DNA from: CAYVWB01 sp964455395
GTDB lineage: Bacteria; Desulfobacterota; Desulfovibrionia; Desulfovibrionales; Desulfovibrionaceae
Assembly (NCBI GenBank): GCA_964455395.1
Contig: CAYVWB010000001.1
Span: forward strand, 1 to 64,000
Direction of reading: 5' to 3'
DNA length: 64,000 nt
Within the stretch, counting starts at the first letter, position 1. Every line of letters starts with the position of its first letter. Below are positions 1 through 8,367 of the stretch, one piece after another. The notes below the pieces were generated by a model. That model worked only from the letters and a program-made list of their open reading frames with translations, did no database searches and was not told where the DNA came from. Position numbers and translations under genes: made by a program.

Positions 1-1245
1 GGGCCGGCGGCGGTCCGGGAGGGGGACTTGCTCGATGGGGGAGGCCAGGCTGGGCGGGGGCGGGTCCTCACGCCAGCGGTAAATGACCGTCTCCGGATGG
101 AAAGCGGCCCAGGCGAACCACATGACATCGAAGGCGTCCAGCAAGGGAAGTCGCGCTCCGGTGAGCCGCCCGGCCACGGCCAAGCCTTCGGGCGTCCAGC
201 GGGAATTGGTCTCCACGTCGACGTAGTCCTCGCCCAGTTGCCGGAAGTGGAGTGGCCGGCCGCCCACACGGCGGTCGAAGAGGCGGGGAGCATCCAAAGC
301 CGTATCCCACAGGGACGCCACCGGCGTGAACCCGATATTGAGATTGACGGCGCCTGGCTCCCGCAAGCTGGACTTGACCACCGCCACGCGGATGTCCTCC
401 ACGGTCAGACCCAGTACGCGTGTCTTGGCGGGGAGCCGGGGGTCCCGGTGCGCCACGGGGAAGAGGATCTGCTCGTTCTGGTAATAGGTGTCGTCGCGGT
501 GGTAGGCGCCGTAGGGGTCGCGACCGTAGGAGCGACGGCGCCCCGTGTCGCGGCTGAGGACGCGTGCGTCCGGGTGGCGGGCCTTGGCGCGTCCGAAAGT
601 GGTCCAGATGAGGGGGAACGTCTTGAGCTGTTCGCCTTGGAGGGGCCCCTGGATGGCTTCACCGAGGATCTGCGGCCAGACGCTGTTCGTGGAGCGGTCG
701 TAGAGCAGGGTGTTGTTGTTGAGCAGCGGCCCCAGGACGCCGAAAAAAGTCTTGAAACCGCCGATTTCACCGGAGAAGCCCCGCACGCTGCCGGTGATGG
801 GGCAGTAGGTGATGGCTCGGGAGAAGGCTGCCTGGCCCTCGCCGATGACTTCGTTCGCCACCATGTGCCAGAGCATGACGTGCTGTGGGTAGATGCGCGC
901 GAGGCCGTCGGGGTTGCCGTAGTCCAGCACGAAGACCTGTTCCCAGTCCTCCATGACAAGGTTGGCGTCCGAGACGGACATGAACTGCGGCGCGTCGATG
1001 GAGGGGATGGCGTCCCGGCCGAGGCCGGTTTCGTGCACGGCGTCCTGCATGGTGAAGAACCACTCCTCCTCGCGGCCGTCGTCTTCACCGTCCATGGCGT
1101 CTGTGGGGTCTGGGGCGTCACCCGGCAGGGGGATGGCGACGTCCTGAGCTGCTGTGGGGAGAGCGACGACGAAAGCCGTCACGCAGAGCAGCGCCAGCGT
1201 CATCAGCACGAAACGCAACGTGGGCAGGGGGGGGCGCGTGGGCAT
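1..1245 (-). CDS. DUF3179 domain-containing secreted protein (3' end beyond window)
   Basis: The reading frame is open from an ATG at 1245 to the window edge, so the C-terminus is missing; at least 415 residues are present. The first 30-odd residues form a signal peptide (hydrophobic LMTLALLCVTAFVVAL, then a likely cut near PTAA-Q). The rest follows the DUF3179 pattern: DAIPSID near residue 75, a YPQHVMLWHMV segment, the family hallmark ITYCPITGSV, a LLYDRSTNSVWPQ segment and HPDARVLSRDTG. The function of DUF3179 proteins is not established; export is inferred from the signal peptide. The start lies about 40 nt downstream of the gate-domain gene on the same strand, so the two are probably co-transcribed. 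No strong Shine-Dalgarno is visible at this ATG. Confidence 0.85.
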   Translation of the reverse strand, partial: MPTRPPLPTLRFVLMTLALLCVTAFVVALPTAAQDVAIPLPGDAPDPTDAMDGEDDGREEEWFFTMQDAVHETGLGRDAIPSIDAPQFMSVSDANLVMEDWEQVFVLDYGNPDGLARIYPQHVMLWHMVANEVIGEGQAAFSRAITYCPITGSVRGFSGEIGGFKTFFGVLGPLLNNNTLLYDRSTNSVWPQILGEAIQGPLQGEQLKTFPLIWTTFGRAKARHPDARVLSRDTGRRRSYGRDPYGAYHRDDTYYQNEQILFPVAHRDPRLPAKTRVLGLTVEDIRVAVVKSSLREPGAVNLNIGFTPVASLWDTALDAPRLFDRRVGGRPLHFRQLGEDYVDVETNSRWTPEGLAVAGRLTGARLPLLDAFDVMWFAWAAFHPETVIYRWREDPPPPSLASPIEQVPLPDRRRP

Positions 1246-1287
1246 GCAGCGAGTATAGAAGCGGGGAGGCGGCCCTGGCAAGAGGGG

Positions 1288-2310
1288 TCACGATGGACCA
1301 CGGCGGAAGAGCAGCCGGGTGAGCACGGCCATCAACGCCAGGGAGAAGAGCAGCCGCGCCCAGAACGCGCCCACGGGGTGCGCGCCCAGCAGCGCCATCA
1401 ACAAGGTGTCCTCCACCAGCGCATGCGAAAGACCCATGAGCGAAAGCGCGCTGAAGGCGTCCCGCTCGTTCACATTGCCGGCGCGGACCTCCTGGATGAT
1501 GAGTCCCCCGCCGTACGCGATGCCCAGGGTCAGCCCGATGACCGTGATGGTGGCTGCGTTGGCGCCGATGCCCATCAGTCGCAAGAAGGGCTTCAACAGG
1601 TAATTGAAGAGGTCTGTTATCCGCAGCGCCCTCAAAATCCGCATGGCCACGGTGAGTCCCAGAATGACGAAGAACAGCGCCGCCAGACCGCGCGCTTGCG
1701 TCCACGTCCAGGCGGCCAGGGAGCCGTCCGTGGCCGGAGGCGTCCACGCCAGCCGACTGGGCTCCTGATAGAGCGCGAAGGTCGAGAAGATCAGATGGAG
1801 GATGACCCCCAGCGCCACCGCCCCGAGGAGTCGGATGGCCAGCTGGCTGCGGATGCTGGCCCCGCACTGCTGGGCGATGCGCAGTTCCAGCGGCAGATTG
1901 TGCGCCACCAGCATCATGGCGGCCAGCACGGTGATCTGCGCCGTGGTCACGGGGGCGGCCAGGTCCGGCAGCAGCGAGACGTAGACCACCATGGCGCTGT
2001 AGAGGTTCACGAGCATGGCCGTGGCCCAGACCACGCCGAACGCCTCCGGCAACCCCGTCAGCGACATCACCGGCGCAAGGGGCAGCGCAGCGTAGCGGAT
2101 GAGCTCCAATTCCTGCAGGATTTTCACCAGGATGATGACGGGGATCATCACTTTGTACAGGGAAAGGGCCGTGGCGGCGACCTCTCGCAACAGGTCTCGC
2201 GCGTGGCGCAGGGGGCCGCCGGCGTGTCCCGGGGGCGGAGGGGCGCTCTTGGACGCGTCGCCGTGGACGTTGTTGCCGGACTGGCCGGAGGTGGCGGGGG
2301 GAGCGGACAT
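1288..2310 (-). CDS. Nucleoside-recognition/gate-domain membrane protein
   Basis: This is an integral membrane protein of about 340 residues with two gate-type halves. Each half carries long hydrophobic helices and the amphipathic LP-LxPVMxLxGLPEA or LLKPFLRLMGI segments of the nucleoside-recognition (SpmA/FeoB-gate-like) family. GLTLGIAYGGGLIIQEV and a conserved histidine in GLSHALVEDTLL are in the C-terminal half. Members of this family are thought to be transporters, but the substrate here is unknown. I chose the ATG at 2310; an in-frame TTG at 2337 would add nine residues, and neither has a clear ribosome binding site. The DUF3179 gene follows directly, suggesting a two-gene unit. Confidence 0.8.
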   Translation of the reverse strand: MSAPPATSGQSGNNVHGDASKSAPPPPGHAGGPLRHARDLLREVAATALSLYKVMIPVIILVKILQELELIRYAALPLAPVMSLTGLPEAFGVVWATAMLVNLYSAMVVYVSLLPDLAAPVTTAQITVLAAMMLVAHNLPLELRIAQQCGASIRSQLAIRLLGAVALGVILHLIFSTFALYQEPSRLAWTPPATDGSLAAWTWTQARGLAALFFVILGLTVAMRILRALRITDLFNYLLKPFLRLMGIGANAATITVIGLTLGIAYGGGLIIQEVRAGNVNERDAFSALSLMGLSHALVEDTLLMALLGAHPVGAFWARLLFSLALMAVLTRLLFRRGPS

Positions 2311-2649
2311 GACAGGGGCGCGTGAGGTGTTCGACAATTGCTGGAAAAAGTCTAGACTATTCGGTCGTGACGGGATGGTGTCCCGTCAGAAGCCGTGAGG
2401 AGGTGGGGCGGCCAAATGGGGCCACTGCGACCAACAGCGATCAACTGTGACCAGCTTCAATCAACAGCGCCGGGACGCATGCGTGGCGAACTGCAGCGAC
2501 TTCCCGAGGCCTTCACGCACTCAGCGCGTCAGGCTGTCATGTCGAACACGAAACCGAGGCGCAACGCTGTCGCTGCGCCGAACTGCCGTGTGGGCATGGC
2601 CGTGTCGCCGTCATGGCGTAGGCGCTGCGCCCGCGAGTGTGGCGCGGGC
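2311..2649. other. Intergenic region with a perfect hairpin
   Basis: These 340 bases carry no convincing gene. At 2369-2387 there is a perfect inverted repeat (GACGGGA, five-base loop, TCCCGTC) just upstream of the gate-protein gene. It could be an operator or a 5' leader hairpin of that gene. The remainder must contain the end of the small Cys-rich gene's transcript, but no U-tract terminator is evident. Confidence 0.4.
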
Positions 2650-2979
2650 TCAGTAGCAGCCGCACGCGCGCGCTGCGGCTTCGCTGATGGTGGTGGCGGT
2701 GCCGCTGCCTTCCGCCACGGCCGTCACGCCGCAGGAGTAGCTGTTGCTCTGGGAGAAGGCGTTGCAGCACACTTGGTAGCCGGTGTTGCGGCAGACCCCG
2801 CAGACGGTTGTGAAGTCTTGCTGGCTCAGCTCGGAGTTTTCCATGTAGCACCCCTTCTTGAAAAGCCAGAGCTTTTCCGGGTGCTGCCGGTAGGCTTCAG
2901 CGTCGCTGGGGAGCAGGGTGAACGCGAAGGTGGCGACCGCGAAAACGGCCGTCAGCGTGAGAGCGGTTTTGAGATGCAT
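2650..2979 (-). CDS. Small cysteine-rich secreted protein, unknown function
   Basis: A 109-residue protein with a Sec signal peptide (residues 1 to about 29, cut near AEA-YRQ). The mature part has eight cysteines: one in KKGCY, a TVCGVC pair, an adjacent pair in YQVCC, one in YSCG and a CGC at the C-terminus. This spacing fits disulfide bonds or metal binding in the periplasm, but I do not recognise a named family. The ATG has a good AAAGGAG eight bases upstream. It is a separate unit: the yeiH transcript upstream ends at the terminator at 3101-3136. Confidence 0.75.
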   Translation of the reverse strand: MHLKTALTLTAVFAVATFAFTLLPSDAEAYRQHPEKLWLFKKGCYMENSELSQQDFTTVCGVCRNTGYQVCCNAFSQSNSYSCGVTAVAEGSGTATTISEAAARACGCY

Positions 2980-3100
2980 GCCGTGGGCTCCTTTAGGCCT
3001 TCCCCCCGGGAGCGCGCGATGAGCGGAAAGGGCCTGTTGATTTTCTAGCTGGACCAGCGGGTTGTGTCAACCGGTCCTGGTCGGGAAGGAGGCCTCACCC

Positions 3101-3136
3101 AAAAAAAACGCCCCGATCGCACAGACCGGGGCGTTT
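3101..3136 (-). terminator. Rho-independent terminator of the yeiH unit
   Basis: A ten-base-pair perfect stem (AAACGCCCCG at 3106-3115 pairing with CGGGGCGTTT at 3127-3136) encloses an 11-base loop. Read on the minus strand it is followed by eight U residues (A8 on plus at 3101-3108). It lies about 25 nt past the stop of the small membrane protein gene. Confidence 0.93.
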
Positions 3137-3160
3137 GGTTGCAAGGCAGGGGCGCGGCGC

Positions 3161-3460
3161 TCAGCGTTGCATGAACTCCAGCGTGCCGAGCTCCTGGTGA
3201 GTGGACAGCTCTTTGCCGCCGCGCGGCAGGTACGCCATGGTGCTGCGCGCGCCGTGCTCCGCGTCTGCGGTCTGCTCCACGTCGGACCACCAGATGGCGC
3301 CTACGTTGATGTCTTCTTGCGCGACGTAGTCCGCGAAGACCCGCACCCGCTCGATGCGCTTGAACTGCGGCGCGACGTGGACCATGAAGACCCACGTGGC
3401 GAACAGACTGCCCGCGAGCCCAAGCCAGCCCAACGCTTTGCGTTTCCATGTGCGTTCCAT
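3161..3460 (-). CDS. Small membrane-anchored protein downstream of yeiH
   Basis: A 99-residue protein with one N-terminal transmembrane helix (about residues 10-28, GWLGLAGSLFATWVFMVHV) and a small hydrophilic C-terminal domain of roughly 65 residues. No named domain was recognised. Its ribosome binding site AAGGAG overlaps the stop codon of the exporter gene, with 13 nt between genes, so the two are translationally close and probably work together at the membrane. A terminator follows. A role as a small accessory subunit of the exporter is an inference from position only. Confidence 0.75.
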   Translation of the reverse strand: MERTWKRKALGWLGLAGSLFATWVFMVHVAPQFKRIERVRVFADYVAQEDINVGAIWWSDVEQTADAEHGARSTMAYLPRGGKELSTHQELGTLEFMQR

Positions 3461-3473
3461 ACCGTACGACTCC

Positions 3474-5240
3474 TTAGATGCTGGCGGTGATGTCCGGGAA
3501 GACGATGTAGAACATGATGTACGCCATGGTCAGCGTCAACAGCAAGTTCAAGGACTGACCGCACACGTAGAGGATGAGCGGCTTGCCGCCCTTGAAGTAG
3601 TGCGCGAGCTCACGGAAGTTCGTGGCCAGGCCGATGGAGACGAAGGCCAGGCAGAAGAACCAGCCGCGGAAGATGCGCGACCAGCCGCGCAACACGCCGT
3701 GGTCCACCAGGGTGTAGCCCGCGTCCGGCCCCAGGCTCTGGTAGATGGCGGAGAAGATGAGCGAAGCCGCGATGAAGCCGATGACGAACTTGGGGAACCG
3801 GTGCCAGATTTCCCAGGCGCTCACCCGTTGGCCTTCCACGCAGTCCACTTTGGTGCACCAGTAGATGGCCACGCCGAAGGCGATGACGCCGATGAGCACG
3901 TTCTGGATCATCTTGATGGTGGCGGCGGTGTAGAGCGCGGACTCGGAGAGGAACGCGCCAGCCGCAGCCACGGCGCCTGTGGCGTCGATGGTGCCGCCCA
4001 TCCAGGCGCCGCCCAGCACGTGGGGCATGTCCACGGCTTTGATGAACGCCGGCATCAGGATCATCATGATGGAGGTGAAGACCAGGCTCATGCCAACGGC
4101 GAGCGTCAGTTCCTCCTTCTTGGCGCGGCACGCTGCAGCCGTGGCGATGGCCGCCGACACGCCGCAGACGCTCATGTCCGCGCTGACCACCATGTTCAGC
4201 GTCTTGCTGGGCACCTTCACGATCTTCTGCCCGAAAAGGTAGGTGATGATGAGCACGGTGGGGGTGACCACCCACGCCACGAAGATGCCCGGCAAGCCGA
4301 TGGCGAGAATCTTGCCGAAGAGGATCTCCGCGCCGAGCAGCACCAGACCCGTCTTGATGTAGTACTCCGTCTGCACTGCTGGCATCACCCACTTGGGCGT
4401 GCCGATGGTGTTGGAGATGATGAGGCCGAAGAGAATGGCCCACGCGGCGTAGCCGATGCCGTATTCCTTCATCACGGCTTGCTGCGAAGCGAGGTACGCC
4501 AGCACGCCGATGGCGAACACGAAGAGGAAGCCGATGAAGAACTTCGCGGGGCTGAAGCCCATGAACATTGCGCCGAAGCTGAAGAAGGCGCCCATCAACA
4601 AAGCCAGGCCGATGAGCTTGAAGACCTGATTGTAGCCGGAAACCTTGGTCTTCTTGGAGGCGCTGGAGGATTTCTTCTGCGCTTCACGCCAGGCCGCGAT
4701 GTCCGCTTTGGCTTGCTCGTTGAGCTGCGCGTTCTCGAAGTTGGCGGCGGCTGCGGCGGCCTGGGACGCTTCGGCTTTGGTCAGCGCGTCCGCAAGAGCG
4801 GCTTTGGCGGCTTCCGCTTTGGGCTTGGCTGCGTCGGCTTTGGCCTGGGCGGCTTCGTCACTGTAGAAGAAGCTGGTCACCGGGTTGGTGGTCCAGGTGT
4901 GGGGCTTCGCCGTGAAGCTCTTGATGGCCTTGCCGATGTCGCTGGAATTGGCTTTCAGCTTCTTCTTGGCGTCCACGGCGTTGTGGTATTCGATGGTCTT
5001 GAAAGGCGCGCGGGCGGACTCGGCTTCCAGCACGGCGTTGGCTTCCTGGATCTTCTGCTCCATGTTCTCCGGCGGATTGGGAAGATAGAGGAAAAGCCCG
5101 ACAGCCAGCAGGATGAAGCCCAGCCAGATGGCCCAGTAGTCCTCTTTCTTCCAAAGGTCGGAGATGCTGGATTTGCCTTTGTCGATGACTGCGCCGGAGG
5201 CGTCAGTCTGTACAATGACTTCGTCTTTCGGATCAGCCAC
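3474..5240 (-). CDS. YeiH-family putative sulfate/sulfite exporter with N-terminal extension
   Basis: A 588-residue inner-membrane transporter. The C-terminal 400 residues match the YeiH/UPF0324 family (about ten helices; GVSAAIATAAACRAKKEE and GGTIDATGAVAAAG are typical). This family is annotated as putative sulfate or sulfite exporters. Ahead of it is an unusual extension of about 190 residues: one transmembrane helix (residues 36-52, AIWLGFILLAVGLFLYL), then a soluble Ala/Lys/Glu-rich helical segment that looks like a coiled coil. The start is GTG at 5240, preceded by AGAGGAGG; an upstream ATG at 5369 lacks such a site. Transcription probably starts at the sigma-54 promoter at 5340-5355, and the divergent kinase/regulator pair is the likely controller. 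Confidence 0.85.
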   Translation of the reverse strand: MADPKDEVIVQTDASGAVIDKGKSSISDLWKKEDYWAIWLGFILLAVGLFLYLPNPPENMEQKIQEANAVLEAESARAPFKTIEYHNAVDAKKKLKANSSDIGKAIKSFTAKPHTWTTNPVTSFFYSDEAAQAKADAAKPKAEAAKAALADALTKAEASQAAAAAANFENAQLNEQAKADIAAWREAQKKSSSASKKTKVSGYNQVFKLIGLALLMGAFFSFGAMFMGFSPAKFFIGFLFVFAIGVLAYLASQQAVMKEYGIGYAAWAILFGLIISNTIGTPKWVMPAVQTEYYIKTGLVLLGAEILFGKILAIGLPGIFVAWVVTPTVLIITYLFGQKIVKVPSKTLNMVVSADMSVCGVSAAIATAAACRAKKEELTLAVGMSLVFTSIMMILMPAFIKAVDMPHVLGGAWMGGTIDATGAVAAAGAFLSESALYTAATIKMIQNVLIGVIAFGVAIYWCTKVDCVEGQRVSAWEIWHRFPKFVIGFIAASLIFSAIYQSLGPDAGYTLVDHGVLRGWSRIFRGWFFCLAFVSIGLATNFRELAHYFKGGKPLILYVCGQSLNLLLTLTMAYIMFYIVFPDITASI

Positions 5241-5339
5241 GGTGTCCTCCTCTGAACGTGTGGGTGAATCGGTTGGTATGCGTGGTCTCGCAGTCAGGCC
5301 CGGCGCCCTCGGCGAGTGGAAAGCGGATCGGCCACGGTC

Positions 5340-5355
5340 AGCAATATGCATGCCG
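5340..5355 (-). promoter_or_regulatory. Sigma-54 -24/-12 promoter of yeiH
   Basis: On the minus strand this reads CGGCATGCATATTGCT. It has GG and GC exactly ten bases apart and a perfect TTGCT -12 block, against the consensus TGGCACG-N4-TTGCW. Transcription would begin near 5330, about 90 nt before the GTG start. An enhancer-binding regulator is encoded at 8364-9764. Confidence 0.7.
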
Positions 5356-5361
5356 AGAACT

Positions 5362-5398
5362 TCAAACATGCAACATTATGGATTTGTTGAATATTTGA
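5362..5398. promoter_or_regulatory. Large inverted repeat, candidate operator or enhancer site
   Basis: TCAAACATGCAACA (5362-5375) and TGTTGAATATTTGA (5385-5398) are inverted copies that match at 12 of 14 positions, separated by nine bases. The repeat lies in the AT-rich centre of the 415-base divergent region, just upstream of the yeiH -24 element (centre about 50 bases before the predicted start). It could bind the adjacent response regulator or a repressor. The rest of the interval 5241-5655 holds no gene; an IHF-like TCAAATGGTTG lies at 5494-5504. Confidence 0.55.
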
Positions 5399-5655
5399 GG
5401 ACCCGTCATGCGTCGTTCGGGTTACAGCTTCTTCATGATTGGGCCCCCGAAATGCTCGGATATGCGCTCGCTGAATGCGTATCCTTCTCGATTTCAAATG
5501 GTTGTATCGTGGCGCCGCCTGGAGTTGGCGCCCTGTGTCCGCAAGGCGGCGCCTCTTGACCTGATGGCCTGCAAAGGTCAAGCAGAACTGCACGCCGCGC
5601 GCGTCCCCGGCCGAACCGTCAACGCGCGCAGCCGCAACACGACGGCGCCACTGTC

Positions 5656-8367
5656 ATGAAAACCATCCCACGCTTCCGCACCAAGAGCCTGCAGACCAAG
5701 TTCCTCCTGGGGCTCGCCGTCATCACCTTGCTTGGCGGCGGACTCTTTGCCGGCGCGGTCTACTACAACCTCCGCGACGTGCTCCATCAGGAGGTGGCGG
5801 CCAAGGCGTCGCTGGTCCTCACCCAGGCGCGGGCCGTGCAGAACTACGTGCGCGAGACCCTCCGACCCACCATGTACGACACCGTGGGCGATGACGCGTT
5901 CATCATCGAGGCCATGTCCTCCTCCTTCATTTCCCGCAACATCATGGAGCGCGTGGAGCTGGAGGAATCCGAATACACCTACCGCCGTGTGGCCGTGAAC
6001 GCCCGCAACCCCAAGTTCGAAGCCAACAGCCTCGATCTGGAGCTCATCGCCTACTTCCGCGCCAACCCGGAAAAGACCGCGTGGTCCGGCTATCGTCAAC
6101 TCGACGGCGAGGAGCACTACGTCGCAGCCCGCCCCGTGCGCTTCGAGAAAGCCTGTCTGCGCTGCCACGGCGCCCCCGAGGACTCCCCCAGAGAGCTCAT
6201 CGAGCGCTACGGCGCAGACCGCGGCTTCGGTCATTTCGAAAACGAAGTCGCCGGCGTCACCGCCATCACCCTCCCTGTGACGGACTCCGTGGCCCGACTG
6301 CGCGGCGCAGCCTTCACCATCCTTTCCCTGGCGGTGGGGGGGGCGTTGTTCTATTTCGCCGTGGCGAATCTGTTTTTCAACCGGCTCGTGGTGCACAGTC
6401 TGCGGCGCGCCACGGACATCTTCCCCCGACATTTTCCGGACGACCGCCGAACCCGCGAGCTGGCGCGGTCCACAGCGAAACTGGAGACGGAGAGCGGCGA
6501 TGAGATCGAGGAAGCCTTGGCGGCCATGGAGCGTCTCGCCCGGGGCCTTGCTGAAGCCAGACTGGAGCTGACGCGCTACGCCGGCAATCTGGAGCGCATG
6601 GTGGAGGAACGCACCGAAGCCCTTTCCCGGGAAGCTGCGGAACGTCGCGCGGACGTCACCCTCTTCGTGCGACTGCTGGAATGTCTCAATGTCAGCCGCG
6701 CTCGCAGCGAGCTGGTGCGCAGCGCTCTCCCGGAGATCGCCAAACGCTTCGCCGCCACCCGCGCCGCCTTCGTCTGCACCATGTCGGACCGCAACCAGTA
6801 CCACTGGCCCAGCGAGCTGCACAACACGCCTGTCGCCCTCCCGGACGATTGGCTGGAAGGCATGGTGGAGCGCGGCGGCGTCTTCACCCCCGAAGCAGCG
6901 TATGTCCCTGTCCAATCCAGCCCGGACGCCTTCGAAGGCGTGCTCTGTCTCTTCTGGGAGGAAGACGCCGTCCACCCCGAGAAAGCGCTGGATGTGCTGC
7001 GCGCCATCGGCCGGCAGCTTGGCGTCGCCATGGAGAACCTGAGCGCCCTGAACAGCCTGGTGCGACAAAAGGACATGCTGCAAGCCGTCTTCGAAGGCAT
7101 CGCCGATCCGCTCATGCTGGTGGACGGCGCAGGTCGCGTCATTCTTGGCAACAACGCAGCCCGACAGATCACCGGAGCGGAAAGCGCCCACGAGCACGCG
7201 AGCCTCGCCGCACTCATGGAGCAGAGCGCCATCCACGCCGTCCAGCTCCTCACGGAGCAAGGACGCGCACAGACCCGCGCGCAGACGATGGAAGTCGAAG
7301 CCGTGGGCGATGTGCTGCGTTTGACCATGGAAAAGAACGCCCCGGCGCGCTTCGAGCTGAAACGGCCCGAGGACAGGACCTTCGCCGTGAGCGTCTACCC
7401 CCTTCCGGACGTGGACCCCTTCGGACAAAGCCGCCGCGCTGTCGTCTACGCTCGTGAAGTGACTGCGGAAAAACGCCTGCTGGAGAACATGCAGCAGCAC
7501 GAACGCCTCGTCACGGTGGGCCGGCTCGCCGCCGGGCTCGCACACGAGATCAACAACCCCCTCGGCGTCATCCACTGCTATGCGGAACTGCTTTGCGAGT
7601 CCGCATCGCCTCAGGAAGACGCTGAACGCGACAGCCACGCCTGCGACCCCGTCCAACTGCGCAGCGATGCGGAGGTCATCCTGAATCACACCCGCAAGGC
7701 GCAGAAAGTGCTGCAGGATTTGCTGAATTACGCCCGGCCGCGTCGACCGGGCCGGGGGCCATCCCGGCCGGGGGCAATCGTTCTTGCCACGGCGCAGGTC
7801 TTCACCCCTCAAGCGGAAAAAGCCGGCGTGACCTTGGAGACGCAAGTGGCCCCCGACCTGCCCACACTCACCGTGGACGCCGAAGCCCTGGAACAGATCC
7901 TCTCGAATTTCTTGCTCAACGCCCTGGACGCAGTCTCCACGAACCGGGAAGCGGACGCTGCTGGCGGCCGTGTGCGGCTCTGCGCCGGCATGAGCGAACG
8001 CGGCGTGTTCCTGCGTGTGGAGGATGACGGCCCCGGCGTGGCCGCGCAGCACATGGGCCACATCTTCGACCCCTTCTTCACCACCAAGGAAGTGGGCCGC
8101 GGCACCGGCCTGGGACTGGCCGTGGTCTACAGTCTGGCGCAGGAGATAGGCGGGGAGGTGCGTGTGGAGAACAATCCCGAGGGCGGCGCCGTCTTCACCC
8201 TGGAGCTTCCTCTGGAACTCGCAGAAGAAGCAAAGGACGATGCCTGGGCCGAAGTCGAATCGACCCTGCTGCGCGCTTCAGAGGATGACGACACAAGCAG
8301 CGCCAGCGAAGACGAAGGGGGCCCCTGCAGCCTGCGCTGGACGCAACGCAAGGGACGGGACGCGTGA
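5656..8367 (+). CDS. Haem-motif sensor histidine kinase (Tll0287-like, GAF, PAS)
   Basis: A 903-residue membrane sensor kinase. Transmembrane helices at about 15-37 and 218-240 flank a periplasmic DUF3365/Tll0287-like domain. It contains a covalent haem motif C167-LRC-H171, so the signal may be redox or a small ligand at haem. The cytoplasmic part has a coiled linker, a GAF-like region (about 335-460), a PAS domain (about 465-610), a HisKA domain with H630 in GLAHEINNP and an HATPase domain (N-box NFLLNALDAV, then DDGPGV and GTGLGLAVV). It overlaps the response regulator gene by four bases. The pair is divergent from yeiH, whose promoter it probably controls. Confidence 0.9.
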   Translation: MKTIPRFRTKSLQTKFLLGLAVITLLGGGLFAGAVYYNLRDVLHQEVAAKASLVLTQARAVQNYVRETLRPTMYDTVGDDAFIIEAMSSSFISRNIMERVELEESEYTYRRVAVNARNPKFEANSLDLELIAYFRANPEKTAWSGYRQLDGEEHYVAARPVRFEKACLRCHGAPEDSPRELIERYGADRGFGHFENEVAGVTAITLPVTDSVARLRGAAFTILSLAVGGALFYFAVANLFFNRLVVHSLRRATDIFPRHFPDDRRTRELARSTAKLETESGDEIEEALAAMERLARGLAEARLELTRYAGNLERMVEERTEALSREAAERRADVTLFVRLLECLNVSRARSELVRSALPEIAKRFAATRAAFVCTMSDRNQYHWPSELHNTPVALPDDWLEGMVERGGVFTPEAAYVPVQSSPDAFEGVLCLFWEEDAVHPEKALDVLRAIGRQLGVAMENLSALNSLVRQKDMLQAVFEGIADPLMLVDGAGRVILGNNAARQITGAESAHEHASLAALMEQSAIHAVQLLTEQGRAQTRAQTMEVEAVGDVLRLTMEKNAPARFELKRPEDRTFAVSVYPLPDVDPFGQSRRAVVYAREVTAEKRLLENMQQHERLVTVGRLAAGLAHEINNPLGVIHCYAELLCESASPQEDAERDSHACDPVQLRSDAEVILNHTRKAQKVLQDLLNYARPRRPGRGPSRPGAIVLATAQVFTPQAEKAGVTLETQVAPDLPTLTVDAEALEQILSNFLLNALDAVSTNREADAAGGRVRLCAGMSERGVFLRVEDDGPGVAAQHMGHIFDPFFTTKEVGRGTGLGLAVVYSLAQEIGGEVRVENNPEGGAVFTLELPLELAEEAKDDAWAEVESTLLRASEDDDTSSASEDEGGPCSLRWTQRKGRDA

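Noticed and set aside
28..2325. A long plus-strand open frame of 765 codons
   Set aside because: It runs antisense to two genes with clear family motifs (DUF3179, gate domain), has no ribosome binding site and its product is low-complexity Gly/Arg/His. Long antisense frames are expected at this GC content; those at 3354-5255, 12052-15726 and 39666-42014 were dropped for the same reason.
5441..5456. A sigma-54 promoter for the kinase at 5656
   Set aside because: GGGCCCCCGAAATGCT has the ten-base GG/GC spacing but misses four consensus positions, and the leader would be about 190 bases long. It is too weak to list.
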